From Streptomyces sp. ITFR-16 (GTDB lineage Bacteria > Actinomycetota > Actinomycetes > Streptomycetales > Streptomycetaceae), in contig NZ_CP134609.1 of assembly GCF_031844705.1 (NCBI RefSeq), forward strand, positions 3,410,001 through 3,474,000: a stretch of DNA of 64,000 nucleotides, read 5' to 3'. This document shows, one piece after another, positions 33,340-42,111 of the stretch. The position numbers were made by a program, and so were the translations under genes. A model generated the notes under the pieces. The model was not told the DNA's origin and made no database searches. It saw only the letters and a program-made list of their open reading frames with translations. The first letter of the stretch is position 1. Every line of letters begins with the position of its first letter.

Positions 33340-33401
33340 CAGCCCGTCGTCGCACACCGTGCACCTCGGCAGGCTGTCTGCCGAAACCCAAGCAGTCACC
33401 G

Positions 33402-33464
33402 ACCCGCAGGCTCGCCGGTAAGTCCGGCCGGCTCCTCCGCAAGGAGGGACCAGAGCCTGCGGGT
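33402..33464 (+). terminator. branched terminator of the structured RNA
   Basis: Twelve perfect pairs ACCCGCAGGCTC/GAGCCTGCGGGT (33402-33413, 33453-33464), followed by TTCTGCGT. The 39-base interior is itself folded into two short hairpins, which is unusual for a simple terminator. On the minus strand it could also terminate pdxH, which ends 36 bases away. Confidence 0.65.
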
Positions 33465-33499
33465 TTCTGCGTGTCCGGGGACGGTGACCGGCCGCCGCG

Positions 33500-34180
33500 T
33501 CACGGGCAGAGCCGTTCGACGCGCCACTTCTCGCCCCCGTTCTCCCTGACGTAGCGCAGCCGGTCGTGGAGCCGGTTCTCGTGGCCCTGCCAGAACTCGA
33601 TCGTGTCGGGGACCACGCGGAAGCCGCCCCAGTGCGGGGGCGCGGGGACCTTCTCGCCCTCCGGGTAGCGCGCCTCCAGGTCCTCGTAGCGGTGGATCAG
33701 CTCCTCGCGGGAGCCGATCACCGCGGACTGGTCGCTGGCCCAGGCGCCCAGCTGGGAGCCGTGCGGGCGGGTCCGGAAGTAGGCGACGGTCTCCTCGCGG
33801 GCGACGCGGGAGGCGGTGCCGGTGACGATGACCTGGCGGGCCAGCGGGTGCCAGGGAAAGAGCAGCGAGACATACGGGTTGGCCGTCAGCTCGCGGCCCT
33901 TGCGGGAGCCGTAGTTGGTGAAGAAGACGAAGCCGCGCTCGTCGTACATCTTCAGCAGCACCGTGCGGGAGGAGGGGCGGCCCTCGGGGGTGGCCGTGGA
34001 GACCACCATGGCGTTCGGCTCGTGGAGCGTGCCGCCTGCGGCGATCTGCCGGAACCAGTGGGCGAACTGCCGCATCGGATCGTCGGCGAGCCCGTCCTCG
34101 GTGAAGGCCTCGGACCGGTACTGCTCGCGCATCGCGGCCGGATCGGTGGTGGAATCGAAGGAGGAGTCTGCGGTGGGCAC
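33500..34180 (-). CDS. pdxH: pyridoxamine 5-prime-phosphate oxidase
   Basis: A 226-residue FMN-dependent PdxH, which oxidises pyridoxine or pyridoxamine 5-prime-phosphate to pyridoxal phosphate. FMN-site motifs are [20 protein letters not shown] and [19 protein letters not shown]; the C-terminal [14 protein letters not shown] and [10 protein letters not shown] carry the PLP-site Arg residues and the near-invariant end. Start is GTG 34178-34180. It is divergent from a citrate synthase gene across 168 bases, the same arrangement as SCO4387/SCO4388. Confidence 0.95.
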   Translation of the reverse strand: MPTADSSFDSTTDPAAMREQYRSEAFTEDGLADDPMRQFAHWFRQIAAGGTLHEPNAMVVSTATPEGRPSSRTVLLKMYDERGFVFFTNYGSRKGRELTANPYVSLLFPWHPLARQVIVTGTASRVAREETVAYFRTRPHGSQLGAWASDQSAVIGSREELIHRYEDLEARYPEGEKVPAPPHWGGFRVVPDTIEFWQGHENRLHDRLRYVRENGGEKWRVERLCP

Positions 34181-34348
34181 GGGGCCATCCTGCCGCAGCG
34201 GCCCACCGCGAAGGAGGTCCGCCCGCCGTTACGCGGTGGAAGGGGAGGCTGTGCCGGATGTCACGCTTCCCGGTCACGTCGGAACCCGCCAGTATCTTGG
34301 GTGGGCCCTGGGGCCCGCTCGCAGCCGCCGATCCGAGGGAGCCGCCTG

Positions 34349-35458
34349 ATGTCCGACTTCGTACCCGGACTCGAAGGAGTCGTCGCGTTCGAAACGGAAA
34401 TCGCCGAACCCGACAAGGAAGGCGGTTCGCTCCGGTACCGGGGTGTCGACATCGAGGATCTCGTCGGCCATGTGTCGTTCGGCCATGTGTGGGGGCTGCT
34501 GGTGGACGGGGCGTTCAGCCCGGGTCTGCCGCCGGCCGAGCCGTTCCCGATCCCGGTGCACTCCGGGGACATCCGGGTCGACGTGCAGTCGGCGCTGGCG
34601 ATGCTCGCGCCGGTGTGGGGGCTGAAGCCGCTGCTGGACATCGACGAGGAGACCGCCCGCAACGACCTGGCGCGGGCCGCCGTCATGGCCCTGTCGTACG
34701 TCGCGCAGTCCGCGCGCGGGCAGGGGCGGCCGATGGTCCCGCAGAGCGAGATCGACAAGGCGGGGTCCGTGGTCGAACGGTTCATGATCCGCTGGCGCGG
34801 CGAGCCGGACCCCCGGCATGTGAAGGCCGTGGACGCGTACTGGACGTCGGCGGCGGAGCACGGGATGAACGCCTCGACGTTCACCGCCCGGGTCATCGCC
34901 TCGACCGGCGCCGACGTGGCCGCCGCACTGTCCGGCGCGGTCGGCGCGATGTCGGGCCCGCTGCACGGCGGCGCACCGTCCCGCGTCCTCGGCATGATCG
35001 AGGAGATCGAGCGCACCGGCGACGCCACCGCGTACGTGAAGAAGGCCCTGGACAAGGGCGAGCGGCTGATGGGCTTCGGCCACCGCGTCTACCGGGCCGA
35101 GGACCCCCGCGCCCGGGTGCTGCGGCGGACCGCCGAGGAGCTGGGCGCACCGCGCTTCGAGGTGGCGCAGGCGCTGGAGAAGGCCGCGCTGGAGGAACTG
35201 CACGCGCGGCGCCCGGACCGGGTGCTGGCGACGAACGTGGAGTTCTGGGCGGCGATCATGCTGGACTTCGCGGAGGTCCCGGCGCACATGTTCACGTCGA
35301 TGTTCACGTGCGCCCGTACGGCGGGCTGGTCGGCGCACATCCTGGAGCAGAAGCGGACGGGCCGCCTGGTGCGCCCGTCGGCCCGCTACGTGGGCCCCGG
35401 GTCGCGCAGTCCCCGGGAGATCGAGGGCTACGACCAGCTGGCGGACCTGGGCAACTGA
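34349..35458 (+). CDS. citrate synthase 2 (short type II-like)
   Basis: A 369-residue citrate synthase, catalysing oxaloacetate plus acetyl-CoA to citrate. Catalytic residues are visible as SGPLHGGAPSRV (His), MGFGHRVYRAEDPR (His) and FWAAIMLDFAEVP (Asp). ATG 34349 has CGAGGGAG before it. It is shorter than the main hexameric enzyme and belongs to the second citrate/2-methylcitrate-synthase-like class that many Streptomyces carry; the 2-methylcitrate role remains possible. The name citA is not used here because that symbol normally denotes the primary enzyme. Confidence 0.92.
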   Translation: MSDFVPGLEGVVAFETEIAEPDKEGGSLRYRGVDIEDLVGHVSFGHVWGLLVDGAFSPGLPPAEPFPIPVHSGDIRVDVQSALAMLAPVWGLKPLLDIDEETARNDLARAAVMALSYVAQSARGQGRPMVPQSEIDKAGSVVERFMIRWRGEPDPRHVKAVDAYWTSAAEHGMNASTFTARVIASTGADVAAALSGAVGAMSGPLHGGAPSRVLGMIEEIERTGDATAYVKKALDKGERLMGFGHRVYRAEDPRARVLRRTAEELGAPRFEVAQALEKAALEELHARRPDRVLATNVEFWAAIMLDFAEVPAHMFTSMFTCARTAGWSAHILEQKRTGRLVRPSARYVGPGSRSPREIEGYDQLADLGN

Positions 35459-35677
35459 CCCCGCGGTCGCGCCGGGGGCGCGAACGTGCCATGCCTGTCG
35501 CACGCCTGTGGCATTCCTGTGGCATTCCCGCCCCACGCTGAGATGCGTCATGGCGCGCCCCGGTGACGGACGGCCGTCGGCGTGCCGCTCCGGCACGGTG
35601 ACGGCCGCACGGCCGGACGCTCCGTCCAGTCGTACCGGCTGCCGTATCGGTCAGCTCTCACTGCCAGTTAGGTCAAA

Positions 35678-36322
35678 ATGACACACAAGCGACGCATTCT
35701 TCTCGCGGCTGCTCTCACCACCATGGGACTCGGGCTCACGGCCTGCAACGACGGCGACGACGCGGCATCGGTGCAGGAGTCGCCGTCGGCCTCCGCCCCG
35801 GCCTCGTCCGACCCGGGCAGCGCGAGCCCGTCCGCGAAGCCCAGCGACGACGGCGCCGCTCCGGCCGGGGGCGACGTCGCCGCGCCGGGCACCAAGTTCA
35901 AGGTCGGCGAAAGGGCGGTCCTGCCCTTCAAGTACGGGACCGACAAGAAGGGCACCATCGCCGTGACCGTCACGGCGATCGAGAAGGGCGCCGAGGCGGA
36001 CATGTCCGGATTCGGCGCGAAGGCGAAGGGCATGACGCCCTATTACATCCGGATGAAGGTGGAGAACGTCGGCGGCACCGACCTGGCGTACTCCTCGCTG
36101 AGGCTGCGCGGCGAGCTGGAGGGCGGCGGCGCCACGGGCATCATCCTGATAGGCGACCTCCCGGGCAAGTGCGACAGCGAGTCGGCGCCGCGCGACTTCA
36201 CCAGCAAGGGCGCGTCGTACGAGACGTGTTCGCTGAGCGCGACGAAGACCACGCCCATCGTGGCCGCCTCGTTCAGCGAGGGTGACGAGTACAGCGACAG
36301 CCCGGTCCTCTGGACCAGCTGA
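35678..36322 (+). CDS. secreted lipoprotein, DUF4352-like
   Basis: A 214-residue lipoprotein. The signal peptide MTHKRRILLAAALTTMGLGL is followed by the lipobox LTAC, lipid-modified at Cys23. A Ser/Ala/Pro linker (residues 30-70) leads to a beta-rich domain with VTAIEKG, YYIRMKVENVGGTDLAYSSL and a Cys pair (GKCDSES, YETCSLS) that may form a disulfide. This is the pattern of DUF4352-type immunoglobulin-like extracellular domains of unknown role. It stands alone; the 219 bases upstream contain a small GTGCCG/CGGCAC hairpin near 35582-35597. Confidence 0.85.
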   Translation: MTHKRRILLAAALTTMGLGLTACNDGDDAASVQESPSASAPASSDPGSASPSAKPSDDGAAPAGGDVAAPGTKFKVGERAVLPFKYGTDKKGTIAVTVTAIEKGAEADMSGFGAKAKGMTPYYIRMKVENVGGTDLAYSSLRLRGELEGGGATGIILIGDLPGKCDSESAPRDFTSKGASYETCSLSATKTTPIVAASFSEGDEYSDSPVLWTS

Positions 36323-36357
36323 CCGCCCGTCGCCCCGTCCGCGCGCGCCGGGGGAGA

Positions 36358-36903
36358 TCAGGGGCGGTCCAGGCCCCACGTCTGCAAGGCGTAGGCCCGC
36401 CCCTTCTCCTCCCCCTCGATCAGCGGTACGTCGAGCAGCGAGAAGCCCGTCCGGACGGCCACGGCCACGCTGGCGGCGTTGTCGGCCTCCAGCTCCAGGA
36501 TCACCCGGTCCACGCCGAGCTGCTCGAAGGCGTACGCGGCCACCACCCGCACGGCCCGCGCGGCGAGCCCCTGGCCCCGGTGCGCCGGCCCGATCGCGTA
36601 CCCGATCTCCGTGCCCTCGGGTGCGCGGCGCAGCATCACCTCACCGAGCGGTGTCCCGCCGTCCGCGGTGACGGCGAGCAGGACCGCAGTCCCCTCGGCC
36701 CGCAGCCGCCGCGCCCGCTCCAGCCGGTCGCGGGCGGCGGCTTCGTCGAAGGGGGACACGATCGGCGTCCAGTGCGCGATGTCGGGGTGATCGAACAGCC
36801 CCGGCATCGCGGCCAGGTCCCCTTCCGCCCAGTCACGCAGGACGAGACCCTCGCCCCTGAGCTCGACGCGCTCGGAGAAGGGTGACGGGGTGCTGCTGCT
36901 CAT
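36358..36903 (-). CDS. GNAT N-acetyltransferase (RimJ/RimL-like)
   Basis: A 181-residue GCN5-related acetyltransferase, cytoplasmic, using acetyl-CoA. LRDWAEGDLAAMPGLFDHPD is the typical N-terminal strand-helix. Motif A with the pyrophosphate loop is IGYAIGPAHRGQGLAARAVR. LELEADNAASVAVAVRTGF is motif B and its follow-up. The likely acceptor is a protein N-terminus or a small amine, as in RimJ/RimL relatives. ATG 36901-36903. It lies downstream-oriented of the giant gene but the two read on the same strand with a 60-base gap. Confidence 0.9.
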   Translation of the reverse strand: MSSSTPSPFSERVELRGEGLVLRDWAEGDLAAMPGLFDHPDIAHWTPIVSPFDEAAARDRLERARRLRAEGTAVLLAVTADGGTPLGEVMLRRAPEGTEIGYAIGPAHRGQGLAARAVRVVAAYAFEQLGVDRVILELEADNAASVAVAVRTGFSLLDVPLIEGEEKGRAYALQTWGLDRP

Positions 36904-36963
36904 GGTGCGGACCTCCCTGGCCGGTGCGGGACGAGGAAGGATATCGGGGCCCCCGGCCGTGCC

Positions 36964-39900
36964 TCACGGCCCTGTCGGCGCCGCCGCCGCCGACCGCAGG
37001 CCCAGCCGGTCCTGCGGGTCCGCGAGCTGCGCCGGGTGCGCGGCCAGCAGGCGGCCCGCCACCGGGAGGGGCATGCGGATCACCACCGGGCGCGGGAGTG
37101 TCAGCTCGCGTTCCGCCACCTGCGCACGGGAGCCGCGTACCCGGTTCGTCACCCGGGCCACCACCCGTACGTCCAGCGTGAACTGCACCAGCACCGAGGC
37201 GAACTTCGGCTTGTGGAGCGGCATCGAGCCCGCTCCCTGGGCCGCCGCGCCGCTTGCCGAGCCCGCGCCGCCCGCGTTGGCCATCAGCTGGTTGAGACGG
37301 AACTCGTCGGCGTTCAGCACCCCGGCGCCGAAGAGGCCGCGCGCCTGTCTGCTCCGCTCGGCCGCGCTCTGGCCGTCCGTCTGGGTGGGGCGGGGCGCGC
37401 CCAGACCGCTCTGGGCCACCGTTTCGAACGTCATCTTGTCCCCGACCCCCAGGATCCGGCCCGCGCGCAGCCGCGCGTGCACCGAGGCCCGCAGATCCTG
37501 GCCCGCCGCTCCGCTCGCGTGCACCGGGGGCAGCTCCGCGCCGGCGTGGGTGAGCAGGGGCAGGGCCCCGATCAGCCACTCGGTGGAGACCGCCTCGCCC
37601 AGCGTGTACGCGGCCGCCTGCCCCTTCTGCCGGAAGCGGTCGCCGCCGCCCGCCGCGCGCACCGCCGCGTTCACCAGCTCCCGTACGTGCGCCGCCCCCT
37701 GGAAGCCGTTCAGCTGCGCCTCCATCGGCAGCGGGACCCCGTCGGCGCGCCAGGTGCCGAGCCCGGCCGTGCCGCCGGCCGGGGCGCCCGGAGCGGGGCG
37801 CGGGGCGCGGCGCGGGCCGCTCACCCGGCGCAGGGCCGTGAGGTCGCTCTCCAGGATCCGGTGGACCAGTGACGTACGGCCCGAGCCGGCCATGGCCACC
37901 CGGCGGTCCCCCTGGTGGAGTTCGAGGCTCGCCACGATCGGCACCCGTATCCTCGCCGACTTCGCCGTCTTCGCCTCCGCGACCGTCTTCATGCCCAGCT
38001 GGCCGCGTGCCGCGCCGCCCCTGCGGCGTCCGGAGCCGGAGGCGATGCCGAGCCCGGCCGCCGCGCCCGCGCTCCTGACCGGGCCCGCCCCGCCGTCCGG
38101 TTTGCCGGAGCCCGCCAGAACGCCCTCCACGCCGGTGGTCCCGCCCTCGTCGTGGGAGGTGGCCTGCTGGGCGGCCGCCGAGGTGATGTACTCCATGTCC
38201 CGGCCGTCGTCCGCCTCGCCCTCCCGGACGCCGTCGCCGCTGCGGACGATCCTGAACACCGCCCAGTACGGCGTCCTGCGGCCGTCCAGCAGCTCCACCG
38301 TGACCCCGCCGTCCATGGCACCCGCCAGCAGTCCGGCCGAGCCGTCGCGGTCCAGGACCCGCAGCAGGCGCTGCACGTTGTCGTTGCGGTCCCGCAGCTG
38401 CCGGCGGGGCAGGAGATCGTCGGCCAGGTCCTGCCGGCCGGTGGCCGCGAGGTTGCCGCGCAGCCGGTCAAGCAGGGGGACGAAGTCGGGCAGGTCCTCG
38501 ATCATGCCGAAGCCCAGCGGCAGGTCGCGGGCGAGCGTCGGCCCCGACCGGGCCGGGGCACCGCCGCCACTGCCACCGGCCGCGGCCCGCCCCGAGCCCT
38601 CCGCGCGGACGGCCTGGCCTTCCGCGGCGGGGCCGTCGTCGGGCCGCTTCACCTTCAGCGCTCTGCGCGCCGACTCCGGCAGGTCCACCCCCGCCGCCCT
38701 CAGCTGCTCCGCCGTCAGCCACACCGCCGCCGCGCCCGGCAGGGTCCGGGCCGCTCCGGCCACGTACGGGCCGCCGCCCGTGACCTTGACCTCCGCCACC
38801 ATCGTGACGAGCAGATCGCACCGGACCAGATACAGCGGGGCCTTCTTCGGCGTGTGGGCGTTGCGCTCCACCGTGCCCGACACGGTCGCGGCCTCACTGT
38901 CGCCCCTGCTCGTCGAACTGTGGCCCGACAGCCCCTCGCCGACCCGCCACCCGGCGCCGTTCTGCACGCCGCTGACCCCGATCTGCACCGTGCTCGCCGT
39001 GCCCTCCCCCTGCTGGCCGCCTGCCTGATGGCCGCCCAGCACGAATGTCTCGGTGCCCGGACCCGCCGCCTCGTGCACCAGCCGGGGAGCGGCCAGCGCC
39101 AGCCGGGTGCCCACCGCCCCGTTCAGCGCGGCCAGCCGGCGCGGGTAGCGCAGGTTCTTCACCACCCACCCCGAGGACGAGGCCTGCCGCAGAGCGGCCG
39201 CGACCGCCCGCGGGCTGAACCGCTCCTCGACCGCCAGCCGGGGCGCCAGCCCCTCCGCGGCCAGGGCGGGATCCTGTCGGCCCGCCTGTCCGCGCGCGGC
39301 GGCACGGGAGAGCAGCGTCAGGGCGAGGTCGCGCACCGGCTGCCCGTCGCCGACGGTCTCCACCAGCTGCCAGTCCCGCACCGGCCGCCCGGCCGCCGGG
39401 ACCGGGGCGAGCCCGGCCAGGTCGCCGATGCCCGCCGCCGTGACGGCCCGCTCCGGGCCCGGGGCCTGCCCGCCGCCCGCGTCCAGCCGTGCCTTCTCGT
39501 CCGTGCCGACGGTGAACTCGGACGGCGTCAGCAGACGTACGTCCTGTTCCTCCAGGTGCAGCCCCGACAGCAGCGTGGCCTCCGGCGCGTCCCGGCCGGG
39601 GGCACCCGGGGTCAGGGCGCGGGCCGCCTTGCGCCGGCGCGAGGTCATGGTGACATCCACGTTCAGACGCAGCGCCGCCCCGAACGCGCTCGCCTTCTCC
39701 GAACCGTTGGTGAGGACGTCGGTACGGGTGGTGGGGCCGCCCTGGTTGCGCCGGGTGCCGGAGCTCTGGCGCTCGTAGCGGGCCGATCCGGTGAGCACAC
39801 CCGGTATCAGCCGCGCCTGCGCCAGCACCATGCCCCCGATGGAGCGCGAACTGCTGCGGCCGCTCTGCGCGTTGGCGGCGACCCCGGAGTGCGCGCGGAC

Positions 39901-42060
39901 CAGCCAGTCGTCGATCTCGCCCAGATGGCGGGGCTCGCCCATGACACCGTGCACCCTCAGCTGGACGTCATGGGAGTGCAGCGCGGTCTTGCGGCGCAGC
40001 CGGACCCGGATGCCGGTGGACAGCAGCTGGTCCTTGTTCACCCGCAGGTTGGTCTCGGAGAGCGCCGTCATCAGCTCGCGGTAGTTGGTGCGCTGCGCCT
40101 CGGCCTCCTCCCGGCCGAGGCCTGCCGGGGGCGGCGTGGTGCCGAAGGCCGGCAGGTACCCGGCCAGCCGGGGATCGGTGGCGAACAGCTCCCGCACGGC
40201 CTTCGTCATGGGCGCGGTGTCGAGGCGGCCGAGCGCCACGCTCGCCCCCGGCGCGCCGAAGGGCAGGTGCCGTGCGTCCTCGGCCCCGTCCTCCGCCTCC
40301 GCCCCCGTCCCTCGCGGCTCCGGCTTCCTGATGAACTCGCCCGCCGCCGTCCCCGGCGGCAGCGGCAGCCCCGCCTCCCGCGCCTCGTCCGCCCGCAGGC
40401 CGATCCAGACCCGCATCTCATGGGTGGCCACCCGCGCCTCGGGGCGCAGGATCATCCGGGCCGAGCGGGGTCCTGTGCCCTCCGCGGTGAACCGCACGGT
40501 CCCCAGGTAGAGCACCTTCTCGCCCCGCACCTCCGCACCCTGCCGGCTGGAGACGGTCTGCTCGTTCACGCTGAACCTGGCCTTGCGGGCGGCGGCGACC
40601 GGCATCGCCGCGGCCCGCACCACCGCCGCGTTGCCCGCCGCCCCGACCCCGATCGCCGGGCCGATCCCGCCCGCGACGGCCCGCCCCTTGCCCGCCGACT
40701 CGGTCGCGGTGTGCTGGGCCTGCTGACGCGTGCGCAGCTGGGTCTTCCCGGTGCCCCAGGCAGGGGTCAGCCCGGTGACGACGGCGCGCATCCGGTAACT
40801 GCCCGCGCTGCTGCCGTCCTTGGAGTACAGGTCGTCCCCCGTGACGCCGTCGCCGCCCAGCAGCCGGGGCAGGTCCTCCAGCACGGCCGGAGCGGCCGTC
40901 GCCTCGTACAGCCGGGAGCGGCCGGGCGCGCCCGGCGCGGTCAGCGAGGGGTGCAGAACGGAGGCGACCGCGTCGAACAGCCCACCGCCGCCCCGGTGCG
41001 GTCCGGCCGGGTCGAAGACGGCGACGGGGGCCAGCGAGTCGGCCAGCGAGACCCGCCGCGCGAGGGCGGCGTCCACCGGCTGCGGCGGGGCCGGTGCCTC
41101 GGTCCCCGCCGGGATCAGGTGCTCGGTGGGCACCCGCTGGGTGAGCCGCCCCGAGCCCCGGAAGACCTGCGCGTCCCCGCCCGCCTGGGGCCGGACCCGT
41201 ACGACGTACACCACCCGGCGGTCCACCTCAACCGAGCCCTTGTCGCTGCGCAGCACCCGTGGTTCGGCCACCCCGCGCTGGGAGCGGGAGTCCCGGGAGG
41301 ACTGCCAGGGCTGCACGCTGCCCGTCACCGCCGCCCCCAGCCACAGCCCGGGTACGACCGGGGCCAGCCCGAAGGCCGTACCGCCCGCTCCCGTGCCCGA
41401 CGCGTTGCCGGCCGTACTGCTCGCGGTGGCACCGCTGTTGTGCTGGACGTCGACCTTGGTCTCCTTGCCCTCCGCCTCGTCCAGCGCGGCGAGCGGCGCC
41501 CCGCCCGGGTCCGGCGGGGCGCTCGTGAGACCGGCGGCCGGGTGGAACGTGGGCGGCAGGTCGTCGGGCGCGGGCGCGATGCTCACGGTGACGTCGAACC
41601 CGTCACCGCCCTGCGCGCCCTCCACCGCGAACGCCCGGCCCCGGCCGAAGAACGACTCGGGGCGCCCGGCGAGTTCGGCGGAGATCGCGGCCACCGTGCC
41701 GCCGCCGTGCCCCACGACGGCCGCGACCGCGCTGCCCACGAACTCCTGCCCGGTCAGCCCGTACGCCGTGGAGAGCCCGCCCGCCTCCAGGTCCCTCAGA
41801 TACGGCGGCAGTACGAGCCCCTGCTCGGCCCGCTCGTCGATGGCGGGGGGCCGGACCACGGGCTGCTTCCCGCGCCGCAGCGCACGCGTGGTGGCCTCGT
41901 TGCCCAGGGCCTGCTGCATGCCCCGCAGGGAGCGGGGGCCGCCGTCGCGGGCCGGCGCGCCCGCCCGCGCGCTCGCGCTCGCACCGGAGCTCCTGCCGTC
42001 GCCCTCTGACCACTGCCGCCTGCGCACAGCGTCAACGTAGCCAGCGGTTCCGCGCCCCAC
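36964..42060 (-). CDS. 1698-residue repeat protein of unknown function, LQR-GN-like N-terminus
   Basis: One continuous frame. Start is unsure: GTG 42060 and GTG 42027 are both without a clear Shine-Dalgarno. No signal peptide or membrane helix is seen. Residues 46-61 (RGMQQALGNEATTRAL) resemble the LQR-x-x-GN motif that marks N-termini of polymorphic toxins and extracellular contractile-injection cargo. At least six divergent units of 115-145 residues recur, at about 205-318, 420-565, 690-818, 1005-1137, 1290-1408 and 1532-1673. Each has a Gly/Ser/Ala-rich stretch followed by a strand like APLYLVRCDLLVTMVAEVKV and a Leu/Pro segment. Spacers are helical. No toxin domain or catalytic motif was recognised. 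It lies 51 bases after the TetR stop, in the same direction. Confidence 0.8.
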   Translation of the reverse strand: MGRGTAGYVDAVRRRQWSEGDGRSSGASASARAGAPARDGGPRSLRGMQQALGNEATTRALRRGKQPVVRPPAIDERAEQGLVLPPYLRDLEAGGLSTAYGLTGQEFVGSAVAAVVGHGGGTVAAISAELAGRPESFFGRGRAFAVEGAQGGDGFDVTVSIAPAPDDLPPTFHPAAGLTSAPPDPGGAPLAALDEAEGKETKVDVQHNSGATASSTAGNASGTGAGGTAFGLAPVVPGLWLGAAVTGSVQPWQSSRDSRSQRGVAEPRVLRSDKGSVEVDRRVVYVVRVRPQAGGDAQVFRGSGRLTQRVPTEHLIPAGTEAPAPPQPVDAALARRVSLADSLAPVAVFDPAGPHRGGGGLFDAVASVLHPSLTAPGAPGRSRLYEATAAPAVLEDLPRLLGGDGVTGDDLYSKDGSSAGSYRMRAVVTGLTPAWGTGKTQLRTRQQAQHTATESAGKGRAVAGGIGPAIGVGAAGNAAVVRAAAMPVAAARKARFSVNEQTVSSRQGAEVRGEKVLYLGTVRFTAEGTGPRSARMILRPEARVATHEMRVWIGLRADEAREAGLPLPPGTAAGEFIRKPEPRGTGAEAEDGAEDARHLPFGAPGASVALGRLDTAPMTKAVRELFATDPRLAGYLPAFGTTPPPAGLGREEAEAQRTNYRELMTALSETNLRVNKDQLLSTGIRVRLRRKTALHSHDVQLRVHGVMGEPRHLGEIDDWLVRAHSGVAANAQSGRSSSRSIGGMVLAQARLIPGVLTGSARYERQSSGTRRNQGGPTTRTDVLTNGSEKASAFGAALRLNVDVTMTSRRRKAARALTPGAPGRDAPEATLLSGLHLEEQDVRLLTPSEFTVGTDEKARLDAGGGQAPGPERAVTAAGIGDLAGLAPVPAAGRPVRDWQLVETVGDGQPVRDLALTLLSRAAARGQAGRQDPALAAEGLAPRLAVEERFSPRAVAAALRQASSSGWVVKNLRYPRRLAALNGAVGTRLALAAPRLVHEAAGPGTETFVLGGHQAGGQQGEGTASTVQIGVSGVQNGAGWRVGEGLSGHSSTSRGDSEAATVSGTVERNAHTPKKAPLYLVRCDLLVTMVAEVKVTGGGPYVAGAARTLPGAAAVWLTAEQLRAAGVDLPESARRALKVKRPDDGPAAEGQAVRAEGSGRAAAGGSGGGAPARSGPTLARDLPLGFGMIEDLPDFVPLLDRLRGNLAATGRQDLADDLLPRRQLRDRNDNVQRLLRVLDRDGSAGLLAGAMDGGVTVELLDGRRTPYWAVFRIVRSGDGVREGEADDGRDMEYITSAAAQQATSHDEGGTTGVEGVLAGSGKPDGGAGPVRSAGAAAGLGIASGSGRRRGGAARGQLGMKTVAEAKTAKSARIRVPIVASLELHQGDRRVAMAGSGRTSLVHRILESDLTALRRVSGPRRAPRPAPGAPAGGTAGLGTWRADGVPLPMEAQLNGFQGAAHVRELVNAAVRAAGGGDRFRQKGQAAAYTLGEAVSTEWLIGALPLLTHAGAELPPVHASGAAGQDLRASVHARLRAGRILGVGDKMTFETVAQSGLGAPRPTQTDGQSAAERSRQARGLFGAGVLNADEFRLNQLMANAGGAGSASGAAAQGAGSMPLHKPKFASVLVQFTLDVRVVARVTNRVRGSRAQVAERELTLPRPVVIRMPLPVAGRLLAAHPAQLADPQDRLGLRSAAAAPTGP

Positions 42061-42111
42061 GGCCGATCGGGCGGCCGTGCGGCTGTTCGACGCCGACTCC
42101 TCATCCGCGCG

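Larger units (their letters stand above)
33274..33470 (+). ncRNA. structured small RNA with internal 12-codon frame
   Basis: About 195 bases between pdxH and the PAS-GAF gene, with its own promoter. Order: GAAAGGAGGTGATCC (33281-33295), 15 bases fully complementary to the 16S rRNA 3-prime end; the tiny frame 33301-33339; hairpin CGGGCT/AGCCCG (33332-33346) inside an outer stem GAGGTG/CACCTC; hairpin TCGGCAG/CTGCCGA (33366-33384); then a three-way junction closed by ACCCGCAGGCTC/GAGCCTGCGGGT, holding GCCGG-TAAGT-CCGGC and CCTCC-GCAA-GGAGG. The last has a GNRA tetraloop and its CCTCC could pair with the Shine-Dalgarno. No gene follows in this direction. I do not recognise it as a named RNA. Confidence 0.65.

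Noticed and set aside
33217..33399. 60-residue minus-strand frame over the structured RNA
   Set aside because: No ribosome site and no codon bias; the plus-strand promoter, stems and terminator explain the sequence better.
33301..33480. TGA at 33337 read through as selenocysteine to extend the 12-codon frame
   Set aside because: The hairpin after it starts too close and lacks a bacterial SECIS pattern, and the extended frame has no protein-like composition.
37915..42009. 1364-residue open frame on the plus strand opposite the giant gene
   Set aside because: Arg/Pro/His/Ala-rich translation with no domain pattern; the minus frame has coherent repeats, hydrophobic strands and Streptomyces third-position GC bias. 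It is the usual antisense shadow of a GC-rich gene.
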